This document shows positions 41,022 through 47,284 of a stretch of 64,000 nt of DNA, piece after piece (positions within the stretch are counted from its first letter, which is position 1; each line of letters starts with the position of its first letter). This DNA comes from Gammaproteobacteria bacterium (GTDB lineage: Bacteria; Pseudomonadota; Gammaproteobacteria; Burkholderiales; Burkholderiaceae_B): contig JAHIXK010000010.1 of NCBI GenBank assembly GCA_018815245.1, positions 186,001 through 250,000 of the forward strand, given 5' to 3'. Under the pieces are notes generated by a model. It was given only the letters and a program-made list of their open reading frames with translations. It did no database searches and was not told the origin of the DNA. Position numbers and translations under genes: made by a program.

Positions 41022-42528
41022 AGGGGTAATCCTTGACCAGCTTCAAATCGTCGGGGTGATAGTCAAAGTTTTTACCGAGCCACAACAGCGATGCAACATG
41101 GGTTTGTTCCTTGGGTGAAAACAGATAAGGCGCACCGTGCAGGTACATGCCTTTTTCGCCCAGCGATTCACCGTGATCACTCACATACAACATGGCTGTT
41201 TCATGGCTTGAATCAAATTTTTTCAGCAGTGCAATGGTTTGTGCCAGAAAATAATCGGTGTACAGAATTGCATTGTCGTAGGCGTTGTTGATTTCCTCAT
41301 CCGTGCATTTCGACAGCTCATTGGTTTTGCACACTGGCGTGAAGCGCTCGAACTCCGGTGGATATCGTTTGTAATAAGCAGGGCCATGATTGCCCATTTG
41401 ATGCAGCACGATCAGCAGGTCTTTGCCGGGGTGCTTGCGTATATGGTCTTCGAGCCCCACCAGCATGCCGGTGTCCCGACATTCAGAATCGCACACCGGG
41501 TTAATGGCAGGGTCGCGAAAATTCTCATAAGGCAAGCGCACGGCCACACCTTTTGAATCTGAATTGTTGTCGCGCCACAAAATTTCAACGCCTTCGCGCC
41601 TTAGAACATCGAGCACATTTTCGAATTCATGAACAGTTTCGCCATCAAACCCCTCACGCCCGGACAAAGAAAACATGCAGGGCACCGACACTGCTGTCGA
41701 TGTACCGCAGGATGTGACATTGGTCAGCGACACCACATCTTCTTTGGCAAGTTCCGGGTTGGTGATTTTTCCGTATCCGTTGAGCGAGAAACGATCAGCC
41801 CGGGCGGTTTCGCCCACCACCAGAATAATCAGTTCCTTGGGGTCTTGCGCAGGCCCGTCATTCAGAAGGGCGTCTTGCGCCACAGCTTGAACAACAGTGG
41901 GTGCCACGCTGCCTTTCAGTTTGCTGCTGGCCAGGCGAATGGCAGAGTAGGTGAAATAGGTGGGGTTTGCGTAAAAGCGCAGGCTTTTGTGCTCACGGAA
42001 AAATGAGGCGTACTGAGATGTAAAAGGCACGATGAGCAACACCATGGCAAGTAGCAAACACAAACTGAACAAGGTTTTGGAACGCATTTCAGTGAGCAAG
42101 CCTTCTGCCTTGGGCATGCGACGCAATACCCACCATGCCGGCAACAGCCCAAGCCCCAGCAAGTACAACAGCATGGACACTGAAAACAGGTCGCCTGCTT
42201 CGGCCGCGTTGGTTTGCAAGGTGTTTTCCAGCATGGTTTGATCAATCACCGTGCCGTAGGCCGACATGAAATACGCCGCCAAGCTGGAAAACACCAGGTA
42301 CGAAGCCAACACCCACCTGGCCGCGCGCCCATAACAAAGCCAAAGCAGCATCAGGGTGGTGGCCATGGCAAACAGCATGCACACCGACCCAAGAAAAAGC
42401 ACATTGCCCTCGCTTGGCGGATAAACCTGCACAAGCCGGGTGACAAAACTACCATTGGCAAAAGCCATGATGAAAATCGACACGCCTGTGACCCAGCAAT
42501 TCAGGGGACTTAGAATTTTGCGCAACAT
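40903..42528 (-). CDS. eptA: Lipid A phosphoethanolamine transferase EptA
   Basis: A 541-residue inner-membrane enzyme that transfers phosphoethanolamine from phosphatidylethanolamine to lipid A, lowering surface charge and polymyxin binding. Five N-terminal helices (to about residue 180) precede a periplasmic sulfatase-like domain. There the nucleophile lies in VVGETARADRFSLNGYG (Thr), with further zinc ligands in YVSDHGESLGEKGMYLHG. Cysteines for disulfides (TSCGTSTAVSVPCMF; CDSEC; CKTNELSKC) are conserved. ATG 42528 has AGGATC upstream. Its 3' 119 bp overlap the PAP2 gene on the opposite strand. Confidence 0.94.
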   Translation of the reverse strand: MLRKILSPLNCWVTGVSIFIMAFANGSFVTRLVQVYPPSEGNVLFLGSVCMLFAMATTLMLLWLCYGRAARWVLASYLVFSSLAAYFMSAYGTVIDQTMLENTLQTNAAEAGDLFSVSMLLYLLGLGLLPAWWVLRRMPKAEGLLTEMRSKTLFSLCLLLAMVLLIVPFTSQYASFFREHKSLRFYANPTYFTYSAIRLASSKLKGSVAPTVVQAVAQDALLNDGPAQDPKELIILVVGETARADRFSLNGYGKITNPELAKEDVVSLTNVTSCGTSTAVSVPCMFSLSGREGFDGETVHEFENVLDVLRREGVEILWRDNNSDSKGVAVRLPYENFRDPAINPVCDSECRDTGMLVGLEDHIRKHPGKDLLIVLHQMGNHGPAYYKRYPPEFERFTPVCKTNELSKCTDEEINNAYDNAILYTDYFLAQTIALLKKFDSSHETAMLYVSDHGESLGEKGMYLHGAPYLFSPKEQTHVASLLWLGKNFDYHPDDLKLVKDYPFTHDDLFCSLMLTFEVESSVCTQRTSAVKGYFERQQQAK

Positions 42529-42652
42529 TGTGTTGATCCTGATCGATTCCATTTAGAAAATGCCACCATGCTTTTCTTGTGGGCAAATTGTACCTTTGCA
42601 AACCATGGCTGGCTTTTCACCACACCTTACATGGACGAACTTTGCTTTTTTA

Positions 42653-42674
42653 TATATGATTTGCTAATCATATA
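42653..42674. promoter_or_regulatory. Perfect inverted repeat before the 42686 gene
   Basis: TATATGATT (42653-42661) and AATCATATA (42666-42674) form a perfect 9-bp inverted repeat with a TGCT centre, in an AT-rich stretch, ending 11 bp before the start codon. Such repeats are typical of ArsR-type or similar dimeric regulators. No cognate regulator is adjacent. Confidence 0.45.
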
Positions 42675-42685
42675 TTGAGAAAAAG

Positions 42686-43465
42686 ATGTCAGAATTTCTC
42701 GTTCGATTGATTTCATTTGCGTCCATCTTTGTGTTGGTCGGTTTTCTGGAATGGAAGTATCCATTTCGACAACTGGCTTGCCGCAAGGGGTTCCGCTGGC
42801 TCAACAACATGGGGCTGGTGGTGGTTGATTCACTGGCACTGCGCATTGTGCTGCCAGTGCTGGCCGTGAGCGTGGCTGAACATGTCTATTCCCAGCAAGG
42901 TGGTTTGCTTGGCTGGCTGAACATGCCCTTGTGGCTGGCCGCCCCCCTTGGTTTCCTTCTGCTGGATTTGGCAATTTATGCGCAGCACTGGGCGTCGCAC
43001 AATGTACCGCTGCTGTGGCGGCTTCACCGCATGCACCACGCTGACCTGGACTTCGATGTGTCCACGGCACTGCGCTTTCATCCCATCGAGATTGTTGGCT
43101 CCATGGTCTACAAAATTGCGCTGGTGTGGGCCTTGGGCATACACCCGGTCGTGGTTCTGGTGTTTGAAATAGTGCTCAATGGCACCGCCTTGTTCAACCA
43201 TGCGAATTTTTCAATCCCGGCCAGGCTTGAACGGGTGATGCGCTGGTTCGTGGTGACACCCGACATGCACCGGGTTCACCACTCCATTCGCCCGGAGGAA
43301 ACAAATTCCAATTACGGCTTTAACTTTCCCTGGTGGGATCGCCTGTTCGGCACTTACGTGGCACAACCCAAAGCCAACCCGCAAACCATGCCGATTGGCA
43401 TTGAACTGTTTCGCAACGAATCCGATTCTGCTTTGCACAGGCTGCTAATTCAGCCATTCAAGTAA
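42686..43465 (+). CDS. Fatty acid hydroxylase / sterol desaturase superfamily protein
   Basis: A 259-residue membrane di-iron enzyme. The His clusters are in order: QHWASH (H101, H105), HRMHH (H114, H117, H118), FHP (H132), NH (H172) and HRVHHS (H195, H198, H199), the usual eight-His scaffold for a diiron centre. At least four helices surround them. The family hydroxylates or desaturates lipids, including ornithine lipids, carotenoids and sterol-like substrates. The substrate here cannot be told. The nearby lipid A genes make a membrane lipid plausible. It overlaps the convergent CDF gene by 8 bp. Confidence 0.85.
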   Translation: MSEFLVRLISFASIFVLVGFLEWKYPFRQLACRKGFRWLNNMGLVVVDSLALRIVLPVLAVSVAEHVYSQQGGLLGWLNMPLWLAAPLGFLLLDLAIYAQHWASHNVPLLWRLHRMHHADLDFDVSTALRFHPIEIVGSMVYKIALVWALGIHPVVVLVFEIVLNGTALFNHANFSIPARLERVMRWFVVTPDMHRVHHSIRPEETNSNYGFNFPWWDRLFGTYVAQPKANPQTMPIGIELFRNESDSALHRLLIQPFK

Positions 43466-44075
43466 GCTCCGAACGCGCCTGCCTGATCACGCTGACCGAA
43501 GATGACAAACCCAGTGAAGCCATCAGGGCCGCAACAAGAAGGTCGGGCCACGCGGCCTGAGTGAGGCCCACCAGCACGGCTGCACACAACACCGCAATGT
43601 TGCCAATTGCGTCGTTTCGGCTACACAGCCACACCGACCGCATATTGGAATCGCCGTTGCGGTAACGGTACTGCAAGGCAGCCACCCCCACGTTCACGAC
43701 CAGCGCCAGCACCGCGACCACACCCATGGTGGCATACGCCGGCAAATTACCCTGAAACGCCACATACAACGCAAAACCCAGCACACCCACGCCGTACAAG
43801 CCCATGCACACGCCCTTGAGAAGGGCGGCTTTGGCACGGGTTTGAATGGCCATGCCCAACACAAAAAGCGACAAGGCATAATTGGCTGCATCGCCGCCGA
43901 AATCGAGTGAGTCTGCCAACAGTGAAACCGACCCTGCTTGCCAACTGGCACCCACTTCAACAAAGAACATGACCGCATTCGAAATCAACGCGATCCACAA
44001 CACTTTGCGAAAACCAGCATCAACTGCGGTGGATTTGGCAGCCTCGTCAGCGGGGCAATGGTTACAACCGGGCAT
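43458..44075 (-). CDS. CDF-like cation transporter (short form)
   Basis: A 205-residue protein with about six helices and no C-terminal cytoplasmic domain of standard CDF exporters. The N-terminus MPGCNHCPADEA holds a CxxC with an adjacent His. The metal-site helix reads LLADSLDFGGDAANYALS (DxxxD in place of HxxxD) and the partner helix CSRNDAIGNIAVLCAA. It is downstream of merR on the same strand and has its own MerR-type promoter. The probable role is heavy-metal efflux (Zn/Cd/Hg/Pb not resolved). Confidence 0.78.
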   Translation of the reverse strand: MPGCNHCPADEAAKSTAVDAGFRKVLWIALISNAVMFFVEVGASWQAGSVSLLADSLDFGGDAANYALSLFVLGMAIQTRAKAALLKGVCMGLYGVGVLGFALYVAFQGNLPAYATMGVVAVLALVVNVGVAALQYRYRNGDSNMRSVWLCSRNDAIGNIAVLCAAVLVGLTQAAWPDLLVAALMASLGLSSSVSVIRQARSELT

Positions 44076-44137
44076 GGAACTTCCTTGCTTAAAGCATCAA
44101 AATTAGTGCGTAAATGTTGGTGGGGTGCAACCACTGT

Positions 44138-44168
44138 ATTAGAAACCCTGACAGTGTGGCAAGGTCAA
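44138..44168 (-). promoter_or_regulatory. MerR-type promoter for the CDF gene (19-bp spacer)
   Basis: On the minus strand: TTGACC (44168-44163), a 19-base spacer holding an imperfect dyad CCTTGCCA/TGTCAGGG, then TCTAAT (44143-44138). A stretched 19-bp spacer is the hallmark of promoters untwisted by MerR-family activators. The -35 box sits directly after the merR stop codon. Confidence 0.65.
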
Positions 44169-44169
44169 G

Positions 44170-44577
44170 CTATTCATCACCCACCAGTGCATCAATAATA
44201 GGGCAACTGGTCGATTGGTCTGTTGCATTGCACCGCGCCACAAGCTGCAACAAAGTATTCTGCATTTTTACCAGGTCGTTGATCCGCGCATGGATGGATT
44301 CCAGCTTGATTTCGGCCAGAACCTGCGTTTCACGGCAGGAACTTGCGCTGCCAAGCGCCAGCAGTTCTGCCACCTCGGACAAGGTAAAACCCAAGGCCTG
44401 TGCGCGTTTGATGAAGCGAATCTGCTTGATGTCCCCGGCCCCGTACCTGCGGGCACCCTGCAGGGGTTTGGGAGGTTGTGCCAACATGCCCACGCGTTGG
44501 TAGTAGCGAATTGTTTCAACGTTTACGCCTGCTGCCTGGGCCAGCCCGCCAATGGTCAATATGTGTTTCTGGATCAT
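44170..44577 (-). CDS. merR: MerR-type regulator with mercury-type cysteine triad
   Basis: A 135-residue regulator. The N-terminal winged helix reads LTIGGLAQAAGVNVETIRYYQRVGML; a long dimer helix follows. C81, C116 and C125 keep the exact spacing (35 and 9) of C82, C117 and C126 of Tn501 MerR, which bind Hg(II) across the dimer. The context SSCRETQ and ARCNATDQSTSCP also fits. It is divergent from merT across the mer operator and tandem to the CDF gene. ATG 44577 lies next to the operator, with no clear ribosome site, so a very short leader is possible. Confidence 0.88.
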   Translation of the reverse strand: MIQKHILTIGGLAQAAGVNVETIRYYQRVGMLAQPPKPLQGARRYGAGDIKQIRFIKRAQALGFTLSEVAELLALGSASSCRETQVLAEIKLESIHARINDLVKMQNTLLQLVARCNATDQSTSCPIIDALVGDE

Positions 44578-44582
44578 GCCTG

Positions 44583-44614
44583 TTGACTCCGTACTTGGGT
44601 ACGGCTTTCACAAT
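44583..44614 (+). promoter_or_regulatory. mer operator/promoter
   Basis: TTGACT (44583-44588) is followed by the MerR dyad CCGTAC-TTGG-GTACGG (44589-44604). A -10 candidate is CACAAT (44609-44614, spacer 20) or TCACAA one base earlier (spacer 19). The dyad matches the classical mer operator closely. It should control merT rightward and merR leftward. Confidence 0.8.
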
Positions 44615-44646
44615 ACCATTTTCACACTGCATTCAGAGAACTCATC

Positions 44647-44961
44647 ATGAAACCACTTCAAAATACCGGCACCCTGATCGCAAGTGCGCTGGCGGCATTC
44701 GGGGCTTCCATTTGTTGCCTTGGCCCGCTTTTGCTGCTTGCGGTGGGCGTAGGGGGCAGTTCTTCGCTGGGCATGTTCACTGCCCTGGAACCCTATCGGC
44801 CCGTTTTTATCGCCATCACGCTCGGCTTGCTGGCACTGGCTTATTACAAAATGTTCTGGCGCAAAGCGGACTGTGAAAGCTGCAGCCGTGGCCAGAAACT
44901 GGTTTTCTGGGTCATCGCCGTGCTTTCAATTCTCATGCTGGCTGTGCCATGGTTCATGTAA
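44647..44961 (+). CDS. merT: MerT-like mercury transport protein
   Basis: A 104-residue inner-membrane protein with three helices. The first helix carries the vicinal pair C23-C24 (SICCLGP) and the cytoplasmic loop has C76 and C79 (DCESC). In MerT the corresponding pairs are C24-C25 and C76/C82, which pass Hg(II) inward. The spacing of the second pair is shorter here. It is first gene behind the mer operator. No merP or merA follows, which is unusual. The start ATG 44647 is preceded by a weak GAGAA. Confidence 0.82.
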   Translation: MKPLQNTGTLIASALAAFGASICCLGPLLLLAVGVGGSSSLGMFTALEPYRPVFIAITLGLLALAYYKMFWRKADCESCSRGQKLVFWVIAVLSILMLAVPWFM

Positions 44962-44980
44962 AAACAAGGGGAAAAGTGTC

Positions 44981-45190
44981 ATGACTGACGTTGTACTTGA
45001 ATCGATTTTGACCTGCCCAAGCTGCGGGACAAGCACGCCGTGCATCATGCCCACAGACGCATGCCAGTTTTTTTTCCAGTGTGCGCACTGCAGTGCATTG
45101 CTAAAACCCAAGCCGGGCGACTGCTGTGTTTTTTGCTCGTATGGGTCGGTGAAATGCCCCCCCATTCAACAAAACAAATCATGTTGTTAG
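44981..45190 (+). CDS. GDCCVxC-motif small protein
   Basis: A 69-residue cytoplasmic protein with three Cys groups: LTCPSCGTSTPC, FQCAHC and the signature GDCCVFCSYG, then a terminal CC. It belongs to a small conserved family named for the GDCCVxC motif, often found beside mer and other metal genes. ATG 44981 follows AGGGGAAAA with adequate spacing; earlier codons in the same frame overlap merT. A zinc-ribbon or Hg-binding role is inference. Confidence 0.78.
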   Translation: MTDVVLESILTCPSCGTSTPCIMPTDACQFFFQCAHCSALLKPKPGDCCVFCSYGSVKCPPIQQNKSCC

Positions 45191-45225
45191 GGCCATAAGC
45201 CCTGCACAAGCCACGCATCAAAACC

Positions 45226-45243
45226 CGGGCCCGCAAGGGCCCG
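45226..45243. terminator. Bidirectional terminator between GDCCVxC gene and small ORF
   Basis: CGGGCCC (45226-45232) pairs with GGGCCCG (45237-45243) around a GCAA loop. On the minus strand the stem is followed by GGTTTTG; on the plus strand by AAGCTTTT. It ends both the merT transcript and the leftward small ORF. Confidence 0.6.
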
Positions 45244-45257
45244 AAGCTTTTACCGCT

Positions 45258-45341
45258 TTATGCGCAAAGCGGGCATGCAGCCAAAGCCACACTTACAAGC
45301 CCAAACACGCCAACGGCAGCAGCGAACAATTTAACTTTCAT
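45258..45341 (-). CDS. 27-residue lipopeptide-like small ORF
   Basis: Too short for usual gene calling. ATG 45341 has AAGGAG eight to nine bases upstream and a MerR-type promoter 44 bp further up. The peptide starts MKVKLF, has a hydrophobic core and a lipobox LAAC at residues 20-23, and ends CPLCA, so the mature product after lipoprotein processing would be five residues with two Cys. A terminator follows. It is placed directly after a MerR-family gene on the same strand. The role is unknown; a metal-inducible membrane peptide is inference. Confidence 0.6.
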   Translation of the reverse strand: MKVKLFAAAVGVFGLVSVALAACPLCA

Positions 45342-45384
45342 AGAAAATCTCCTTAAAAAGCATGTGGGAACATTCCCGAATTTC

Positions 45385-45415
45385 ATGGTGAATGTTCCAG
45401 TAACTGGAAGGTCAA
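45385..45415 (-). promoter_or_regulatory. MerR-type promoter for the 27-residue ORF
   Basis: Minus strand: TTGACC (45415-45410), a 19-base spacer containing the perfect dyad TTCCAG-TTA-CTGGAA (45409-45395), then CACCAT (45390-45385). The dyad and spacer fit a CueR/ZntR-like activator site. It lies 4 bp past the stop of the upstream MerR gene. Confidence 0.7.
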
Positions 45416-45418
45416 GCC

Positions 45419-45886
45419 CTATTTTTCGGATTTGTTGCTTGCGGGCAAAATGTAGTCTGCAATCAAAAACTCGCCTTCCGGTTCATTGGGGTTTTTTGCC
45501 ATCCTGGAAGCAATCGCGGCATTGTTCGCCCGAATGTCGATCAACTTCTTTTCCAGCCCCTGCAGGCTTTGCTTCAGTTGCCGAACCTCAACAAGTTTGC
45601 GTTCAAGCAACTCATCCACTTTGTTTCTGGAACCACAGCCACAGGCTGGGCCCTGGTCATAGAAATCAAGCACAGACTGTATTTCCTTGATCGAGAAATC
45701 CAGTTCGCGGGCCTTCTTGACGAAATCAAGCCTGGACAGGTCTTCCTGCCGAAACACGCGGTTTTTACCTGCGGAAAACCACGATTCCGAATCGGCCCGC
45801 TTCGGCGCAATCAAGCCCTGATCTTCATAGAATCGAATGGTCTTGGGGTTCAAGCCAAGTCGCTTGGCAACATCACTGATTTTCAT
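45419..45886 (-). CDS. MerR-family metal-responsive regulator
   Basis: A 155-residue regulator (ATG 45886; a TTG three codons earlier is possible). The DNA-binding domain reads MKISDVAKRLGLNPKTIRFYEDQGLIAP. A C-x-C pair (GPACGCGSRN) near residue 83 sits at the start of the dimer helix, where metal-sensing members such as CadR/ZntR/CueR place ligands. The tail of about 25 residues after the helix lacks an obvious second Cys pair, so the metal site is unclear. It probably activates the adjacent MerR-type promoter of the small ORF. Confidence 0.82.
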   Translation of the reverse strand: MKISDVAKRLGLNPKTIRFYEDQGLIAPKRADSESWFSAGKNRVFRQEDLSRLDFVKKARELDFSIKEIQSVLDFYDQGPACGCGSRNKVDELLERKLVEVRQLKQSLQGLEKKLIDIRANNAAIASRMAKNPNEPEGEFLIADYILPASNKSEK

Positions 45887-45946
45887 GGCATTCAAGCTTG
45901 GGGCGATTAAAGGTTATTGATACCCCAAAAACGCATATTGGGCAAA

Positions 45947-47251
45947 TCAGGCCGATTGCGCGCACAAGGCATTGTGTACTGCCCATAGCCGGTCTTGCCC
46001 CCACAGCACGGTATTGCCTACCTTGAACGAAGGCACGCCCCACAACCCATGTACAAACAATTCTTCGCGATTGGTTTGTGCTGTGTCCCACCATATGTCG
46101 TCCTGCAGTGCGGCTTGCGCGCCATTCCAGGGCAAGCCAGCCCGTTCCACAATTGTTCTCAGGCCTTTGTCGCTGCCCGCATCAATTCCCTCGGCCCACA
46201 CGCCCTGCATGAAAGCCAGTACAAATTCTTGTCCCTTTCCGTGCTGTTCGGCAAACGGAACCAGGGCCAGGCCGCGCTCGGTGGGCTTGCCCACGGGGTC
46301 GTTCAAACGCCCGAACGGAACGCCCCGCACATGGGCTTCACGGGCGGAGTCATGAACAATATATTCACGTTTTACCTTGGGAACAGGCAAGCCCCGCATC
46401 ACCATGGGCAGTACGAAACGCAGGTTTATTGTTGCGCCCGTCAGACGGCCCAGCTCGAAAATGCGCGGGGCCACAATGGCGGAATAGGGGCTTCGAAACG
46501 AAAAGAAAAAATCGATGGGAGGCGGGTTTTCAAGCGGCCTTGCATGGGTTAAACCGTCATCGGCCGGAAACAACAAGCCAAACACGCCGCTGCGTTGCGC
46601 ACCCACTTCCTGCAAGCGTTGCTCCAAGTGGTACAGGCGATCAATGCCCCAATACCACTCGCCTTCGTAATACAACATGCCGCCCAGGTAGTGACCCAGT
46701 TTTTCACGCAGGGCGTCGGCTTGGGCAATGTGCGCCTGTACCACTTCATTGGAAACTGCGTTCAATGAATTGAGTTGCTCGGGCGGTGTTTGTGTTTCAT
46801 CAGCAGCCCACAACCACTGGCCAACAGCAGCAGCATGTTCGACAAATTGCCCAGCCTCAAGCGCGGCTACCAACGTGTGGTTGGCTTGAAGTGTTCGCTC
46901 CTCTGCGGGTTGTTTGCGGTGATCCGTGAAATTCAAGCCATGGCGCTGCGCAAGCAAGGCTGCATCCATCCGGCTGAAGGCCACCAGCTTGTCCCGTTCA
47001 GGTGCTGCTGAACTGGGGGGCGGGCTGACCACATGCGGCGTCAGTTCAATGTTGTATCGAGACAGCAAACGCGGCAGCACTTGGGCCACCAAATGGCTGT
47101 AGGGGTCGTCGATTTGGTGAAAGTAGTAAACCCGGTGCGGGCGGCCAGACGCCAGCCTGTTTCGTTCCGCTTCTGCCCGCTTGGCCAGCAAGGTGCTGCG
47201 CGCAAAGCGGCGCTGGGTGATCATGGGCATCAGCAGGGTTTTCAAACTCAT
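45947..47251 (-). CDS. Tandem DsbA/HCCA-isomerase-like thioredoxin-fold protein
   Basis: A 434-residue protein with two DsbA-like modules of the 2-hydroxychromene-2-carboxylate isomerase type. The first opens with VYYFHQIDDPYSHLVAQ (about 40-57), the second with IDFFFSFRSPYSAIVAP (about 248-265). The second ends with HGLWGVPSFKVGNTVLWGQDRL, the usual cis-Pro/terminal block. There is no CxxC, as in the HCCA-isomerase/GST-kappa group, which uses glutathione. It follows the radical SAM gene by 33 bp on the same strand, so the two probably act together. The reaction is unknown. Confidence 0.78.
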   Translation of the reverse strand: MSLKTLLMPMITQRRFARSTLLAKRAEAERNRLASGRPHRVYYFHQIDDPYSHLVAQVLPRLLSRYNIELTPHVVSPPPSSAAPERDKLVAFSRMDAALLAQRHGLNFTDHRKQPAEERTLQANHTLVAALEAGQFVEHAAAVGQWLWAADETQTPPEQLNSLNAVSNEVVQAHIAQADALREKLGHYLGGMLYYEGEWYWGIDRLYHLEQRLQEVGAQRSGVFGLLFPADDGLTHARPLENPPPIDFFFSFRSPYSAIVAPRIFELGRLTGATINLRFVLPMVMRGLPVPKVKREYIVHDSAREAHVRGVPFGRLNDPVGKPTERGLALVPFAEQHGKGQEFVLAFMQGVWAEGIDAGSDKGLRTIVERAGLPWNGAQAALQDDIWWDTAQTNREELFVHGLWGVPSFKVGNTVLWGQDRLWAVHNALCAQSA

Positions 47252-47284
47252 GGTGCCGCCTTTGAAATTTACATGCTGTCAATA

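Noticed and set aside
42830-43201. Minus-strand frame opposite the fatty acid hydroxylase gene
   Set aside because: The His-cluster enzyme on the + strand is intact and explains the region.
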